Numbered from the stretch's first letter, positions 1 to 5,994 are shown. The stretch: DNA of 8,266 bases from Bacillota bacterium (GCA_023393095.1 JAEWMT010000009.1:1-8266), one strand, 5' to 3'. The notes: generated from the letters alone by a model not told the origin. Translations and numbers: made by a program.

Positions 1-91
1 ATTGTATACACAGCAGATACATATTTCTCCGCTCCAACGCTTCCTTCGGGCTTAACTTCCGCTCCGAAATAGTATTTGCTGTGTATACAAT
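1..91. repeat. 91-base imperfect inverted repeat at the window edge
   Basis: Bases 1-15 (ATTGTATACACAGCA) are the exact reverse complement of 77-91. Pairing continues inward through 17-20 with 72-75 (a G·T wobble lies at 16/76), then, past one bulged base at 21, through 22-27 with 66-71. The 38-base interior (28-65) is GC-richer than the flanks and carries a direct repeat, TCCGCTCC, at 28-35 and 58-65. The left arm starts at base 1, so the element may extend out of view. It lies beyond the leuD terminator and is not explained by any gene here. It could be a small dispersed repeat (MITE/REP-like), a terminator-like structure of the gene to the left, or a paired regulator site. The minus strand is also free of stops in one frame from about 119 to 1, but has no ATG there. 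Confidence 0.75.
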
Positions 92-134
92 ATCTATAAT
101 TTATGAGTTTCGCAATTATTTATTATCTCCATAT

Positions 135-180
135 AAAAAAGGAGGACTTCCTGTGTCAAATGACACATTGGAATTCCTCC
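135..180 (-). terminator. Rho-independent terminator of the leuBCD operon
   Basis: Read on the minus strand, a hairpin spans 180 to 141 and is followed at once by six T (complement of A135-140). The outer stem is 141-146 with 175-180 (GGAGGA/TCCTCC). After one mismatch it continues through 148-151 with 170-173, and then, past a two-base bulge, through 152-157 with 162-167, closed by a four-base loop. It begins about 30 bases after the leuD stop codon. The T run is only on the minus-strand side, so it terminates leuD transcription rather than anything coming from the left. Confidence 0.9.
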
Positions 181-209
181 TCGAATTTCAATACCTTAAT
201 TTGCTCTTA

Positions 210-695
210 CTATTTATTATTAATATAATTAATCAAACCTTCTGCCTTAATTATCTTCTGCATAAACTCAGGAAAGGCCTGACCCTGATACTGTGTACCC
301 TTTGTTCTATCATAAATCATACCGTTATCAAAGTCAATCTCTACTTTATCCCCTGCTTCAATTTCTTTTGCCGCCTCTGGGCACTCAATAATTGGAAGCC
401 CGATATTAATGGCATTTCGGTAAAAGATTCTAGCAAAGGTTTCTGCTATTACACAGCTGATTCCGGAAGCCTTTATCGCAATTGGGGCATGTTCTCTGGA
501 AGATCCACAACCGAAATTCTTGTTTGCAACCATAATATCCCCAGATTGTACTCTGTTTACAAAATTTTCATCAATATCTACCATACATTTTGCTGCAAGC
601 TCCTTCGGATCGGAGGAGTTTAGATATCTTGCAGGAATAATTACATCTGTATCTACATTATCACCATATTTATGAACTGTTCCAAAAGCTTTCAT
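210..695 (-). CDS. leuD: 3-isopropylmalate dehydratase, small subunit
   Basis: Small subunit of isopropylmalate isomerase, which with LeuC converts 2-isopropylmalate to 3-isopropylmalate in leucine synthesis in the cytoplasm. The 161-residue protein is the short archaeal/clostridial type (about 160 residues, against about 200 in enterobacteria). It shows the swivel-domain hallmarks: the N-terminal YGDNVDTDVIIPARYL (residues 10-25) and the substrate-contacting loop NFGCGSSREHAP (60-71), followed by AETFARIFYRNAINIGLP (84-101). A GGGAGG site (703-708) lies 7 bases upstream of the ATG. It is the last gene of the leuB-leuC-leuD operon, 96 bases after leuC and followed by a strong terminator. Some short LeuD-like proteins act on homoaconitate or methylmalate instead; the adjacent leuB and leuC make the leucine assignment much more likely. 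Confidence 0.95.
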   Translation of the reverse strand: MKAFGTVHKYGDNVDTDVIIPARYLNSSDPKELAAKCMVDIDENFVNRVQSGDIMVANKNFGCGSSREHAPIAIKASGISCVIAETFARIFYRNAINIGLPIIECPEAAKEIEAGDKVEIDFDNGMIYDRTKGTQYQGQAFPEFMQKIIKAEGLINYINNK

Positions 696-730
696 TTATT
701 AACCTCCCAAATTTAATCGCCTGAAAAAGA

Positions 731-744
731 AATGGATATCCATT
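731..744. repeat. 14-base perfect palindrome in the leuC-leuD gap
   Basis: AATGGATATCCATT equals its own reverse complement. It lies in the 96-base spacer between the leuC stop and the leuD start, 36 bases upstream of the leuD start codon and clear of the leuD Shine-Dalgarno. In the mRNA it could fold as a five-pair stem with a four-base AUAU loop. It could be an RNA-processing or stabilising hairpin; chance occurrence is quite possible. Nothing else in this spacer (696-791) looks like a gene or a good promoter. Confidence 0.5.
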
Positions 745-791
745 AGAATTCGTTATATATTTCCCAAGGAATCTATTGTGTTGTATTCCTT

Positions 792-2057
792 CTATAATCC
801 AAGCTCACTAGGTCCTGATATTTTACCGGTAACTGCACTCGCTGCTGCAACAGCGGGACTTGCAAGATACACCTCAGACTCAACATGTCCCATACGTCCT
901 ACAAAATTACGATTTGTGGTTGCTACTGCTCGTTCTCCTGATGCTAGTATTCCCATATGTCCGCCAAGACATGGTCCACAGGTTGGTGTACTGACAACTG
1001 CTCCTGCCTTAACAAAGGTTGCAAGCAAGCCTTCTTCCATCGCCTGAAGATAAATATTCTGGGTTGCAGGAAATACAATAACACGAAGTCCTTTGGCTAC
1101 CTTTCTTCCCTCTAAAATCTTTGCAGCAATTCTTAAGTCATCAATTCTTCCATTGGTACAGGATCCAATCACTACCTGGTCAATCTTAATCTCTCCAACT
1201 TCATCTATTGTATGGGTATTCTCAGGCAAGTGAGGGAAAGCTACCGTAGGCTTTAATGCTGACAGATCAATTTCATATGTTTCATCATATACAGCATCTG
1301 CATCCGCTTCATATACCTTATAAGGTTTTGTTGAGTGTTCCTTCATGTATTCTACTGCCAAATCGTCTACCGGGAAGATTCCGTTCTTTGCACCGGCTTC
1401 AATCGCCATATTAGCCATCGCAAAACGGTCATCCATTGACAAATTCATTATTCCGTCACCGACAAATTCCATGGATTTATATAAAGCACCATCTACTCCG
1501 ATCATACCGATGATATGAAGAATAACATCCTTACCACTGACCCATTTAGAAGGTTTACCCTTTAAATTAAATTTCAAAGCGGAAGGAACCTTAAACCAAG
1601 CTTTACCAGTTGCCATTCCTGCTGCCATATCCGTACTTCCGACACCGGTTGAAAATGCTCCCAAAGCTCCGTAAGTACAGGTATGGGAGTCAGCTCCGAT
1701 TACAACATCACCTGCTACAACCAAACCTTTCTCTGGTAATAATGCATGTTCAATTCCCATCTCACCAATCTCAAAATAATTGGTAATGTCCTGATCTTCT
1801 GCAAATTGACGTACGCACTTGCAGTGTTCTGCCGATTTGATATCCTTATTTGGTGTAAAATGATCCGGTACCAAAGCAATCTTATCCTTATCAAATACTT
1901 TCTTAATCGTCATCTTTTCCATCTCATGAATGGCTACCGGGGCAGTTACATCATTACCTAAAACTAAATCTAAATCAGCTTCAATCAGCTGTCCAGCAAC
2001 AACCTTTTCCAATCCTGCATGTGCCGCCAATATCTTCTGCGTCATTGTCATACCCAT
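792..2057 (-). CDS. leuC: 3-isopropylmalate dehydratase, large subunit
   Basis: Iron-sulfur subunit of isopropylmalate isomerase, of the aconitase superfamily; with LeuD it performs the second step of leucine synthesis. The 421-residue length is typical of the shorter clostridial/archaeal LeuC class. Three cysteines that ligate the [4Fe-4S] cluster are visible: C300 in GSCTNGR, and C360 and C363 in CGPCLGGHMG. Other family marks are GADSHTCTYGALGAFSTGVGS (121-141) and the C-terminal TTNRNFVGRMGH (380-391). The first ATG is chosen because a GGAGG (2066-2070) lies 8 bases upstream; Met3 and Met5 are less well placed. It follows leuB by 40 bases, with no terminator between, so the two are co-transcribed. 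Homoaconitase is an alternative for this class, but the context argues for leucine. Confidence 0.95.
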   Translation of the reverse strand: MGMTMTQKILAAHAGLEKVVAGQLIEADLDLVLGNDVTAPVAIHEMEKMTIKKVFDKDKIALVPDHFTPNKDIKSAEHCKCVRQFAEDQDITNYFEIGEMGIEHALLPEKGLVVAGDVVIGADSHTCTYGALGAFSTGVGSTDMAAGMATGKAWFKVPSALKFNLKGKPSKWVSGKDVILHIIGMIGVDGALYKSMEFVGDGIMNLSMDDRFAMANMAIEAGAKNGIFPVDDLAVEYMKEHSTKPYKVYEADADAVYDETYEIDLSALKPTVAFPHLPENTHTIDEVGEIKIDQVVIGSCTNGRIDDLRIAAKILEGRKVAKGLRVIVFPATQNIYLQAMEEGLLATFVKAGAVVSTPTCGPCLGGHMGILASGERAVATTNRNFVGRMGHVESEVYLASPAVAAASAVTGKISGPSELGL

Positions 2058-2097
2058 AGTATAATCCTCCTTTAATTATCTTTTTCATTTCATGGTC

Positions 2098-3183
2098 TTA
2101 TCCTATTTCAGCTGAAATTAAGTCTCCCATTTCCTTCGTGCCAACCAAGGTCATTCCTTCTGACATGATATCGATGGTTCGATAATCCTTCTTCAGGACG
2201 GCTTTTACTGCTGCCTCAATACGGTCAGCCTCTGCCTCCAGATCAAAGGAATAACGTAGCATCATAGCTGCTGAGAGGATGGTGGCAATAGGATTTGCCT
2301 TATTCTGACCGGCGATATCCGGTGCAGAGCCATGGCTGGGCTCATAGAGTCCAAGCTTTGTATCTCCAAGACTTGCAGATGCTAACATTCCTATGGAACC
2401 GGTTACCATGCTGGCCTCATCGGATAGAATATCGCCAAACATATTTTCCGTAAGAATTACGTCAAATTGTCCTGGATTTTTTACAAGCTGCATCGCACAA
2501 TTATCAACAAGCATATCAGTAAGTTCTATCTCTGGATAATCCTTAGATACCTCCTTGGTTACTTGTCTCCAGAGTCTGGAGGAATCAAGTACATTCGCCT
2601 TATCCACACTGCACACCTTTTTATTTCTCTTCATTGCAATTTCAAATGCCCACTTTGCAATTCTGCGAATCTCATTCTCATCATAAACAAGTGTATCGGT
2701 AGCTTTTCTGATGCCATTCTCCTCCACTGTACTGCGCGCTCCAAAGTAAAGTCCTCCGGTCAGCTCTCTCATTACAACAAAATCAAAACCATCCCCGATT
2801 ATGTCTTCCTTTAGAGGACAGGCACCCTTTAGCTCATCAAAAAGCACTGCAGGGCGGATGTTAGCAAATAATCCAAGTCCCTTACGAATCTGTAGAAGTC
2901 CCGCTTCCGGTCTTAAATGCGGGGGGAGGCTGTACCAGTTGGATTGTCCTACATTTCCGCCAACCGCTCCGAGCAATACACTGTCACTCTTTTTGGCGGT
3001 TTCCAATGCTTCTTTTGTTAACGGTTCACCTGTAGCATCGATGGATACTCCACCCATAAGCACCTCTGTATAATTAAATATATGTCCGTATTTTTTGCCA
3101 ACCTGATCAAGAACCTTCCTTGCTTCTGTAACAATCTCCGGGCCGATACCGTCTCCCGGAATAACAGCGATATTATAATTCAT
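2098..3183 (-). CDS. leuB: 3-isopropylmalate dehydrogenase
   Basis: NAD-dependent oxidative decarboxylation of 3-isopropylmalate to the precursor of 2-ketoisocaproate, the third leucine-specific step. From the start used here the protein is 361 residues, the usual length. It contains PGDGIGPEI (9-17), the substrate loop with R100 and R110, MRELTGGLYFG (138-148) with R139 and Y146, catalytic K195 in DKANVL, and D227, D251 and D255 for metal binding, all placed as in known isopropylmalate dehydrogenases. EPSHGSAPDIAGQNKANP (281-298) is the NAD-binding loop. The reading frame is open 34 codons further upstream, but that extension has no ribosome binding site, runs into the control region and is not conserved-looking; the chosen ATG has GGAGG 7 bases before it. 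First gene of the operon, divergent from the LysR regulator. Confidence 0.96.
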   Translation of the reverse strand: MNYNIAVIPGDGIGPEIVTEARKVLDQVGKKYGHIFNYTEVLMGGVSIDATGEPLTKEALETAKKSDSVLLGAVGGNVGQSNWYSLPPHLRPEAGLLQIRKGLGLFANIRPAVLFDELKGACPLKEDIIGDGFDFVVMRELTGGLYFGARSTVEENGIRKATDTLVYDENEIRRIAKWAFEIAMKRNKKVCSVDKANVLDSSRLWRQVTKEVSKDYPEIELTDMLVDNCAMQLVKNPGQFDVILTENMFGDILSDEASMVTGSIGMLASASLGDTKLGLYEPSHGSAPDIAGQNKANPIATILSAAMMLRYSFDLEAEADRIEAAVKAVLKKDYRTIDIMSEGMTLVGTKEMGDLISAEIG

Positions 3184-3190
3184 TTTGCAT

Positions 3191-3195
3191 CCTCC
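3191..3195 (-). promoter_or_regulatory. Shine-Dalgarno that fixes the leuB start
   Basis: On the minus strand TTTGGAGGATGCAAAATG puts GGAGG 7 bases before the ATG at 3183-3181. No comparable site precedes the longer in-frame ATG at 3285, so the shorter LeuB is the right one. Confidence 0.9.
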
Positions 3196-3227
3196 AAACT
3201 TTATACGATATGTAATGCTTTTTTCTA

Positions 3228-3257
3228 TTGTTATTCTAGCATAATTTTTGTTATAAT
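3228..3257 (+). promoter_or_regulatory. Probable promoter of the LysR-type regulator gene
   Basis: A perfect TATAAT (3252-3257) with an upstream TG (3249-3250, extended -10) is preceded at 18 bases by TTGTTA (3228-3233). Transcription would start near 3264, giving a leader of about 72 bases that contains the LysR box at 3284-3298. The promoter lies on top of the leuB promoter, which reads the opposite way. Prediction from sequence only. Confidence 0.6.
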
Positions 3258-3261
3258 TAAA
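3233..3261 (-). promoter_or_regulatory. Probable leuB operon promoter
   Basis: On the minus strand TGCTAGAAT gives an extended -10 (TAGAAT, 3238-3233; TG at 3241-3240). The -35 position at a 17-base spacing (3261-3256) reads TTTAAT, a poor match, as expected for an activator-dependent promoter. The start would be near 3226, leaving a leader of roughly 43 bases. That is too short for a T-box or a classical leucine attenuator, so control should act at initiation. Confidence 0.5.
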
Positions 3262-3283
3262 ATACATATTATTAATATCAGTC

Positions 3284-3298
3284 ATAACATTAAGTTAT
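3284..3298. promoter_or_regulatory. LysR-type operator (T-N11-A dyad)
   Basis: ATAAC-ATTAA-GTTAT is a perfect 5-5-5 dyad and has the T-N11-A form (T3285, A3297) typical of LysR-family recognition sites. Its centre (3291) is about 65 bases upstream of the inferred leuB start, where LysR activators usually anchor. The same site lies about 27 bases inside the inferred leader of the regulator's own gene, consistent with autorepression. A third half-site GTTAT (3303-3307) follows 9 bases after the second. The cognate protein is inferred to be the adjacent LysR-family product. Confidence 0.6.
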
Positions 3299-3336
3299 AT
3301 AAGTTATTGAAGAACTAACAAAAAGCGGAGGTAGTC

Positions 3337-4224
3337 ATGGAACAAAATCTGTCTTACTATTATATTTTTAATGTAGTTGCTAAAACTGGTAATATTTCGA
3401 AGGCCGCCAGACAGTTATTTATCAGTCAGCCCGCTGTCAGTAAAGCAATTCAAGGCCTTGAGGAAAACCTGGAAGCGACTTTATTTATTCGCAACTCCCG
3501 CGGTGTTAAGCTTACCGAAGAAGGTAAGGTTCTTTACGAGCATACAAAAACCGCCTTCGAAGCCTTATACCGTGGAGAAGAAAGCTTGAAAAGAATACAT
3601 GAACTAGGAATCGGTCATCTTCGAATCGGTGCCAGCGCAACCCTAAGTAAATACCTACTTCTACCATACTTAAACGGTTTCGTAAAAGAGAATCCGCATA
3701 TTAAAATCACCATTGACAACCAATCTTCTTCCCATACCCTAAAGCAGTTAGAGGAAAACCTTCTGGATATTGGCCTGGTAGCTAAGCCGTCCAGCCCAGA
3801 TAATTTCCAGTTTTATTCCTTGGGGGAAATTGAAGATATCTTTGTAGCAACAGGAAGTTATCTGGAGAATTTAAAGCTTCGTGAAAACAGCTCGGATATC
3901 TTCTCTTGTGCAACACTTATGCTGTTGGATGAAGAAAATGTCTCACGTAAATATATTGAGGATTATTTTAAATCGAATTCCATAGAGCCTCAACACGTGT
4001 TGGAAATCAGCAGTATGGATCTATTAATTGAATTTGCAAAAACAAGTCTTGGAGTCGCCTGTGTGATCAAGGCATTTGTTCAGGAAGAGCTTAAGGCCGG
4101 AACACTCGTGCAGATTCCACTTAAGACTCCGATCAATAAAAGAGAGGTTGGCTTTTCTTATTCAAAAAATGCCTTCCTCTCTGATTCTACTTTGAAATTT
4201 ATGAAATTTGTTAAGAATATTTAA
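3337..4224 (+). CDS. LysR-family transcriptional regulator, probably of leuBCD
   Basis: Full-length (295-residue) LysR-type regulator. The N-terminal winged helix-turn-helix covers about residues 5-64, with the recognition part GNISKAARQLFISQPAVSKA (18-37) followed by LEENLEATLFIRNSRGVKLT (41-60). A linker helix runs to about 88, and the co-inducer domain from about 93 to 293 begins LRIGAS and includes the typical LLDIGLV (142-148). GGAGG (3327-3331) is 5 bases before the ATG. It is transcribed away from leuB with a shared control region containing a LysR box, so I infer that it controls the leucine operon, perhaps sensing a pathway intermediate such as 2-isopropylmalate. The ligand cannot be read from sequence, and similarity to CysL/CbbR-type members does not settle the target. 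The gene converges on the lipoprotein gene with a single base between stop codons. Confidence 0.93.
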   Translation: MEQNLSYYYIFNVVAKTGNISKAARQLFISQPAVSKAIQGLEENLEATLFIRNSRGVKLTEEGKVLYEHTKTAFEALYRGEESLKRIHELGIGHLRIGASATLSKYLLLPYLNGFVKENPHIKITIDNQSSSHTLKQLEENLLDIGLVAKPSSPDNFQFYSLGEIEDIFVATGSYLENLKLRENSSDIFSCATLMLLDEENVSRKYIEDYFKSNSIEPQHVLEISSMDLLIEFAKTSLGVACVIKAFVQEELKAGTLVQIPLKTPINKREVGFSYSKNAFLSDSTLKFMKFVKNI

Positions 4225-4225
4225 T

Positions 4226-4687
4226 TTAAATATCCGGATTAACTGGGCCTGAAGAACCACCTTTAGGTACGGGTGTTAATGTTGGGGGCTGGAGATAAGT
4301 CGGCTTCTTATCTACCAGAAAATCTGCATTTACATAGCAGACTACATCATGATAAACAAAGCTTGCCCAGCCATTATCAACTTCTATCACCTTAATTTTT
4401 TCTGCATGTACCAGAAATCCAATAATATCTCCATCTGTAGAAGGTGTTGACCGTACATTTAATTGATCACCATACTTCGTTAGTTTCACATACTTAGTGG
4501 TAGTTTGACCAACATGAACTGATTTCGGTGCTAAAGTTACTGCGGATTCAGTCGGGGAAGCATTTGTATTTACATCTTCACTCGGAGCAGTTGTCGGAAT
4601 AAAATCAGCCATTTGATCACTCTTATTACTGCACCCTGAAAGAACAAATATAGTAACAATTAATAAAATATATATTATTTTCTTCAT
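4226..4687 (-). CDS. Small SH3-domain lipoprotein, function unknown
   Basis: The 153-residue product starts with a lipoprotein signal: MKK, a hydrophobic stretch (4-16) and the lipobox LSGC with C19 as the lipidated residue, so it should be anchored on the outer face of the membrane. Residues 24-64 form a Pro/Thr/Ser-rich linker. Residues about 65-125 look like one bacterial SH3 (SH3b) domain, with LNVRSTPSTDGDIIGFL (76-92), the NGWASF turn (105-110) and CYVNADFL (117-124). The tail (128-153) is rich in Pro and Gly. Such domains usually bind cell-wall peptides, but no hydrolase domain is present, so this may be a wall-binding or sensor protein. A GGAG at 4696-4699 lies 8 bases before the ATG. 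It has its own promoter and ends one base from the convergent LysR stop. Confidence 0.85.
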   Translation of the reverse strand: MKKIIYILLIVTIFVLSGCSNKSDQMADFIPTTAPSEDVNTNASPTESAVTLAPKSVHVGQTTTKYVKLTKYGDQLNVRSTPSTDGDIIGFLVHAEKIKVIEVDNGWASFVYHDVVCYVNADFLVDKKPTYLQPPTLTPVPKGGSSGPVNPDI

Positions 4688-4717
4688 TTACCTCACTCCA
4701 AATTCTAGTCAATTAAT

Positions 4718-4746
4718 ACTATATAATAATAACATATCTTGTTCAA
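4718..4746 (-). promoter_or_regulatory. Promoter of the SH3 lipoprotein gene
   Basis: On the minus strand TTGAAC (4746-4741), a 17-base spacer and TATAGT (4723-4718) form a good vegetative-type promoter. The start would be near 4711, about 24 bases before the ATG. A 19-base dyad overlaps the -35 element. Confidence 0.65.
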
Positions 4747-4755
4747 TTTACAAGA
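4737..4755. promoter_or_regulatory. Dyad over the -35 of the lipoprotein promoter
   Basis: TCTTGT-N7-ACAAGA is an exact 6-base inverted repeat centred on the -35 element (4741-4746) of the promoter above. The position is that of a repressor operator. No T run follows it on either strand, so it is not a terminator. The binding protein is unknown and the arms are short enough for chance. Confidence 0.35.
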
Positions 4756-4767
4756 AGAAAGTCCGTT

Positions 4768-4881
4768 CTATTTAGCACCCAAAGGCAATCCTCTCTGTTT
4801 TATCTTCTGAAGAATAGGCTTTCTGCAGCCTTTCTGCTTTAATTTCAGTAGAATAATCCTTTCTGGTTTAACGTCAATCAC
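4768..4881 (-). CDS. Possible 37-residue cationic ORF overlapping the mutY end
   Basis: A frame open from a GTG at 4881-4879 to a TAG at 4770-4768 overlaps the last 8 bases of mutY. The product would be strongly basic (11 Lys/Arg against 2 acidic) and holds two similar segments 13 residues apart, ILLKLKQKG (10-18) and ILQKIKQRG (23-31). There is no ATG and no convincing Shine-Dalgarno before the GTG. The mutY frame beyond its stop codons also reads as a repeated peptide, so this may instead be a decayed extension of mutY. I do not recognise the peptide. Treat it as a weak gene candidate. Confidence 0.2.
   Translation of the reverse strand: MIDVKPERIILLKLKQKGCRKPILQKIKQRGLPLGAK
4787..4855. 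repeat. Imperfect 39-base tandem duplication after mutY
   Basis: 4787-4816 and 4826-4855 align without gaps at 22 of 30 positions, offset by exactly 39 bases (13 codons). A further partial copy of the AATCCTTTCTGGTTTA type begins at 4855 but is offset by 29 bases. The segment occupies most of the 186-base gap between mutY and the lipoprotein gene. No terminator for mutY is evident in this gap. Confidence 0.55.
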
Positions 4882-5947
4882 TACTAGTTCTTATTTTCTG
4901 CGTAAATGCAGAAAATGCATTAGGTATACTATACTTTTGTATTATTTCCTCTTTATCCGCCCATAAATCAATGAGTTTTTGATTATTTAACTGATCTGGC
5001 AGATTCTTTACTCTAATATAATACCCTATCATATGCCATTCCACATGGGAAAATATATGTTTAGCCTCTCCCAGCGAAATAGTTCCATCAACCGTTATCC
5101 CCTGATCCATAAGAAATAAATTAATCTCATTCTGTTCCAATCTTCCTTCCAGTCCCGGAAGTTCCCATAATCCCGCAAGCAGCCCTTTTCCTTCCCTCTT
5201 ACGGATTGCATATCGACCCTGATATTCCATCAGAAGAATGGTACGCTTTACTTTTTTTCGTTCCTTTTTTGGTGGTTTTACTGGGATTCTAGCTATCGTA
5301 TCTTCATGGAATGCCCTACAAAGATGCATAATCGGACATTTTTCACAAAGAGGTTTACCATTTGGAAGGCAGACACAAGCTCCCAGTTCCATCAAAGACT
5401 GATTGAAATCACCCGGTCGATCATTTGGTATTATTTCTTTGAGATCCTGCCAAAGCTCCTTCTTCACACTTTCTTTCGTAATATCATCGAAGCTACCCGA
5501 TAGCCGCTTCGTCACTCGAAGTACATTGCCATCTACTACAGGAACGGGCAGTTTATAAGCGATGGAGGCAATCGCTCCAGCCGTATAGCTACCGATTCCC
5601 GGCAAATTCATCAATTCCTCATAATCAGCAGGAAGCTCGCCCCCATATTCCTTTATCATCTGCTGTGCAGCTCTCTGCATATTTCTTACCCTGTTATAAT
5701 ATCCAAGCCCTTCCCAGAGTTTCAGAAGCTTTTCCTCATCTGCATTAGCAAGTGCTTCCATATCAGGTAGTTCAGCGGTAAACCGGTCAAAATATCCTTT
5801 CACTGCCTCTACTCTGGTTTGTTGAAGCATAATCTCTGAAATCCATACATAATACGGCTTCGGGTTCTCCCTCCAGGCAAGAATCCGGGCATTATAATCA
5901 AACCAATTCAATAGATATGGCACGATTTCTTTAAAATCAAATGTCAT
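4874..5947 (-). CDS. mutY: A/G-specific adenine DNA glycosylase
   Basis: Base-excision repair enzyme that removes adenine mispaired with 8-oxoguanine, preventing G:C to T:A mutations. The protein is 357 residues, normal length. The N-terminal HhH-GPD glycosylase domain has the catalytic Glu in SEIMLQQT (E38), the helix-hairpin-helix LPGIGSYTAGAIASIA (115-130), and the catalytic Asp D139 in VPVVDGNVLRV. The [4Fe-4S] loop has cysteines 193, 201, 204 and 210, with a C-x7-C first spacing instead of the C-x6-C of E. coli. The C-terminal NUDIX-like domain (about 235-350) recognises 8-oxoguanine and carries the diagnostic FSH triad at 299-301. The ATG is preceded by AAGGTG at a 6-base spacing. The gene is divergent from the AraC operon. 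No functional link to its neighbours is apparent. Confidence 0.95.
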   Translation of the reverse strand: MTFDFKEIVPYLLNWFDYNARILAWRENPKPYYVWISEIMLQQTRVEAVKGYFDRFTAELPDMEALANADEEKLLKLWEGLGYYNRVRNMQRAAQQMIKEYGGELPADYEELMNLPGIGSYTAGAIASIAYKLPVPVVDGNVLRVTKRLSGSFDDITKESVKKELWQDLKEIIPNDRPGDFNQSLMELGACVCLPNGKPLCEKCPIMHLCRAFHEDTIARIPVKPPKKERKKVKRTILLMEYQGRYAIRKREGKGLLAGLWELPGLEGRLEQNEINLFLMDQGITVDGTISLGEAKHIFSHVEWHMIGYYIRVKNLPDQLNNQKLIDLWADKEEIIQKYSIPNAFSAFTQKIRTSSD

Positions 5948-5979
5948 AAAACACCTTACCTGTCTCTAATCTTCTTCTA

Positions 5980-5994
5980 AGCCCTCATAGGGCT
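5980..5994 (-). other. Short GC hairpin in the inferred mutY leader
   Basis: AGCCCT-CAT-AGGGCT forms a six-pair stem with a three-base loop, 33-47 bases upstream of the mutY ATG. It is not followed by a T run on either strand, so it is not a terminator. It could stabilise or process the leader, or be incidental. Confidence 0.4.

Noticed and set aside
81..623. Plus-strand 180-codon open frame
   Set aside because: Mostly antisense to leuD and crossing its terminator; Cys/Asn/Ile-rich low-quality composition, GTG start without a ribosome binding site.
778..1047. Plus-strand open frame antisense to the leuC end
   Set aside because: Shadow of the well-supported leuC frame; no initiation signal and no recognisable family. 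The other plus-strand frames at 1746-1961, 2467-2814, 2801-3073 and 3082-3318 were rejected for the same reason.
3184..3285. Longer LeuB beginning at an ATG at 3285 (34 extra residues)
   Set aside because: No Shine-Dalgarno precedes it, the extension covers the predicted leuB promoter, and the start at 3183 has a strong GGAGG and a family-typical N terminus.
3184..3336. T-box or leucine leader peptide upstream of leuB
   Set aside because: The leader predicted from the promoter is about 43 bases, without a Leu-codon run, specifier loop or terminator/antiterminator pair.
4817..4845. Terminator after mutY (AGGCT-N6-AGCCT)
   Set aside because: Only a five-pair stem; on the minus strand it is followed by ATTCTTC rather than a T run, and it falls inside the duplicated segment.
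5980..5994. Terminator between mutY and the AraC gene
   Set aside because: The hairpin is short and has no T run on either strand.
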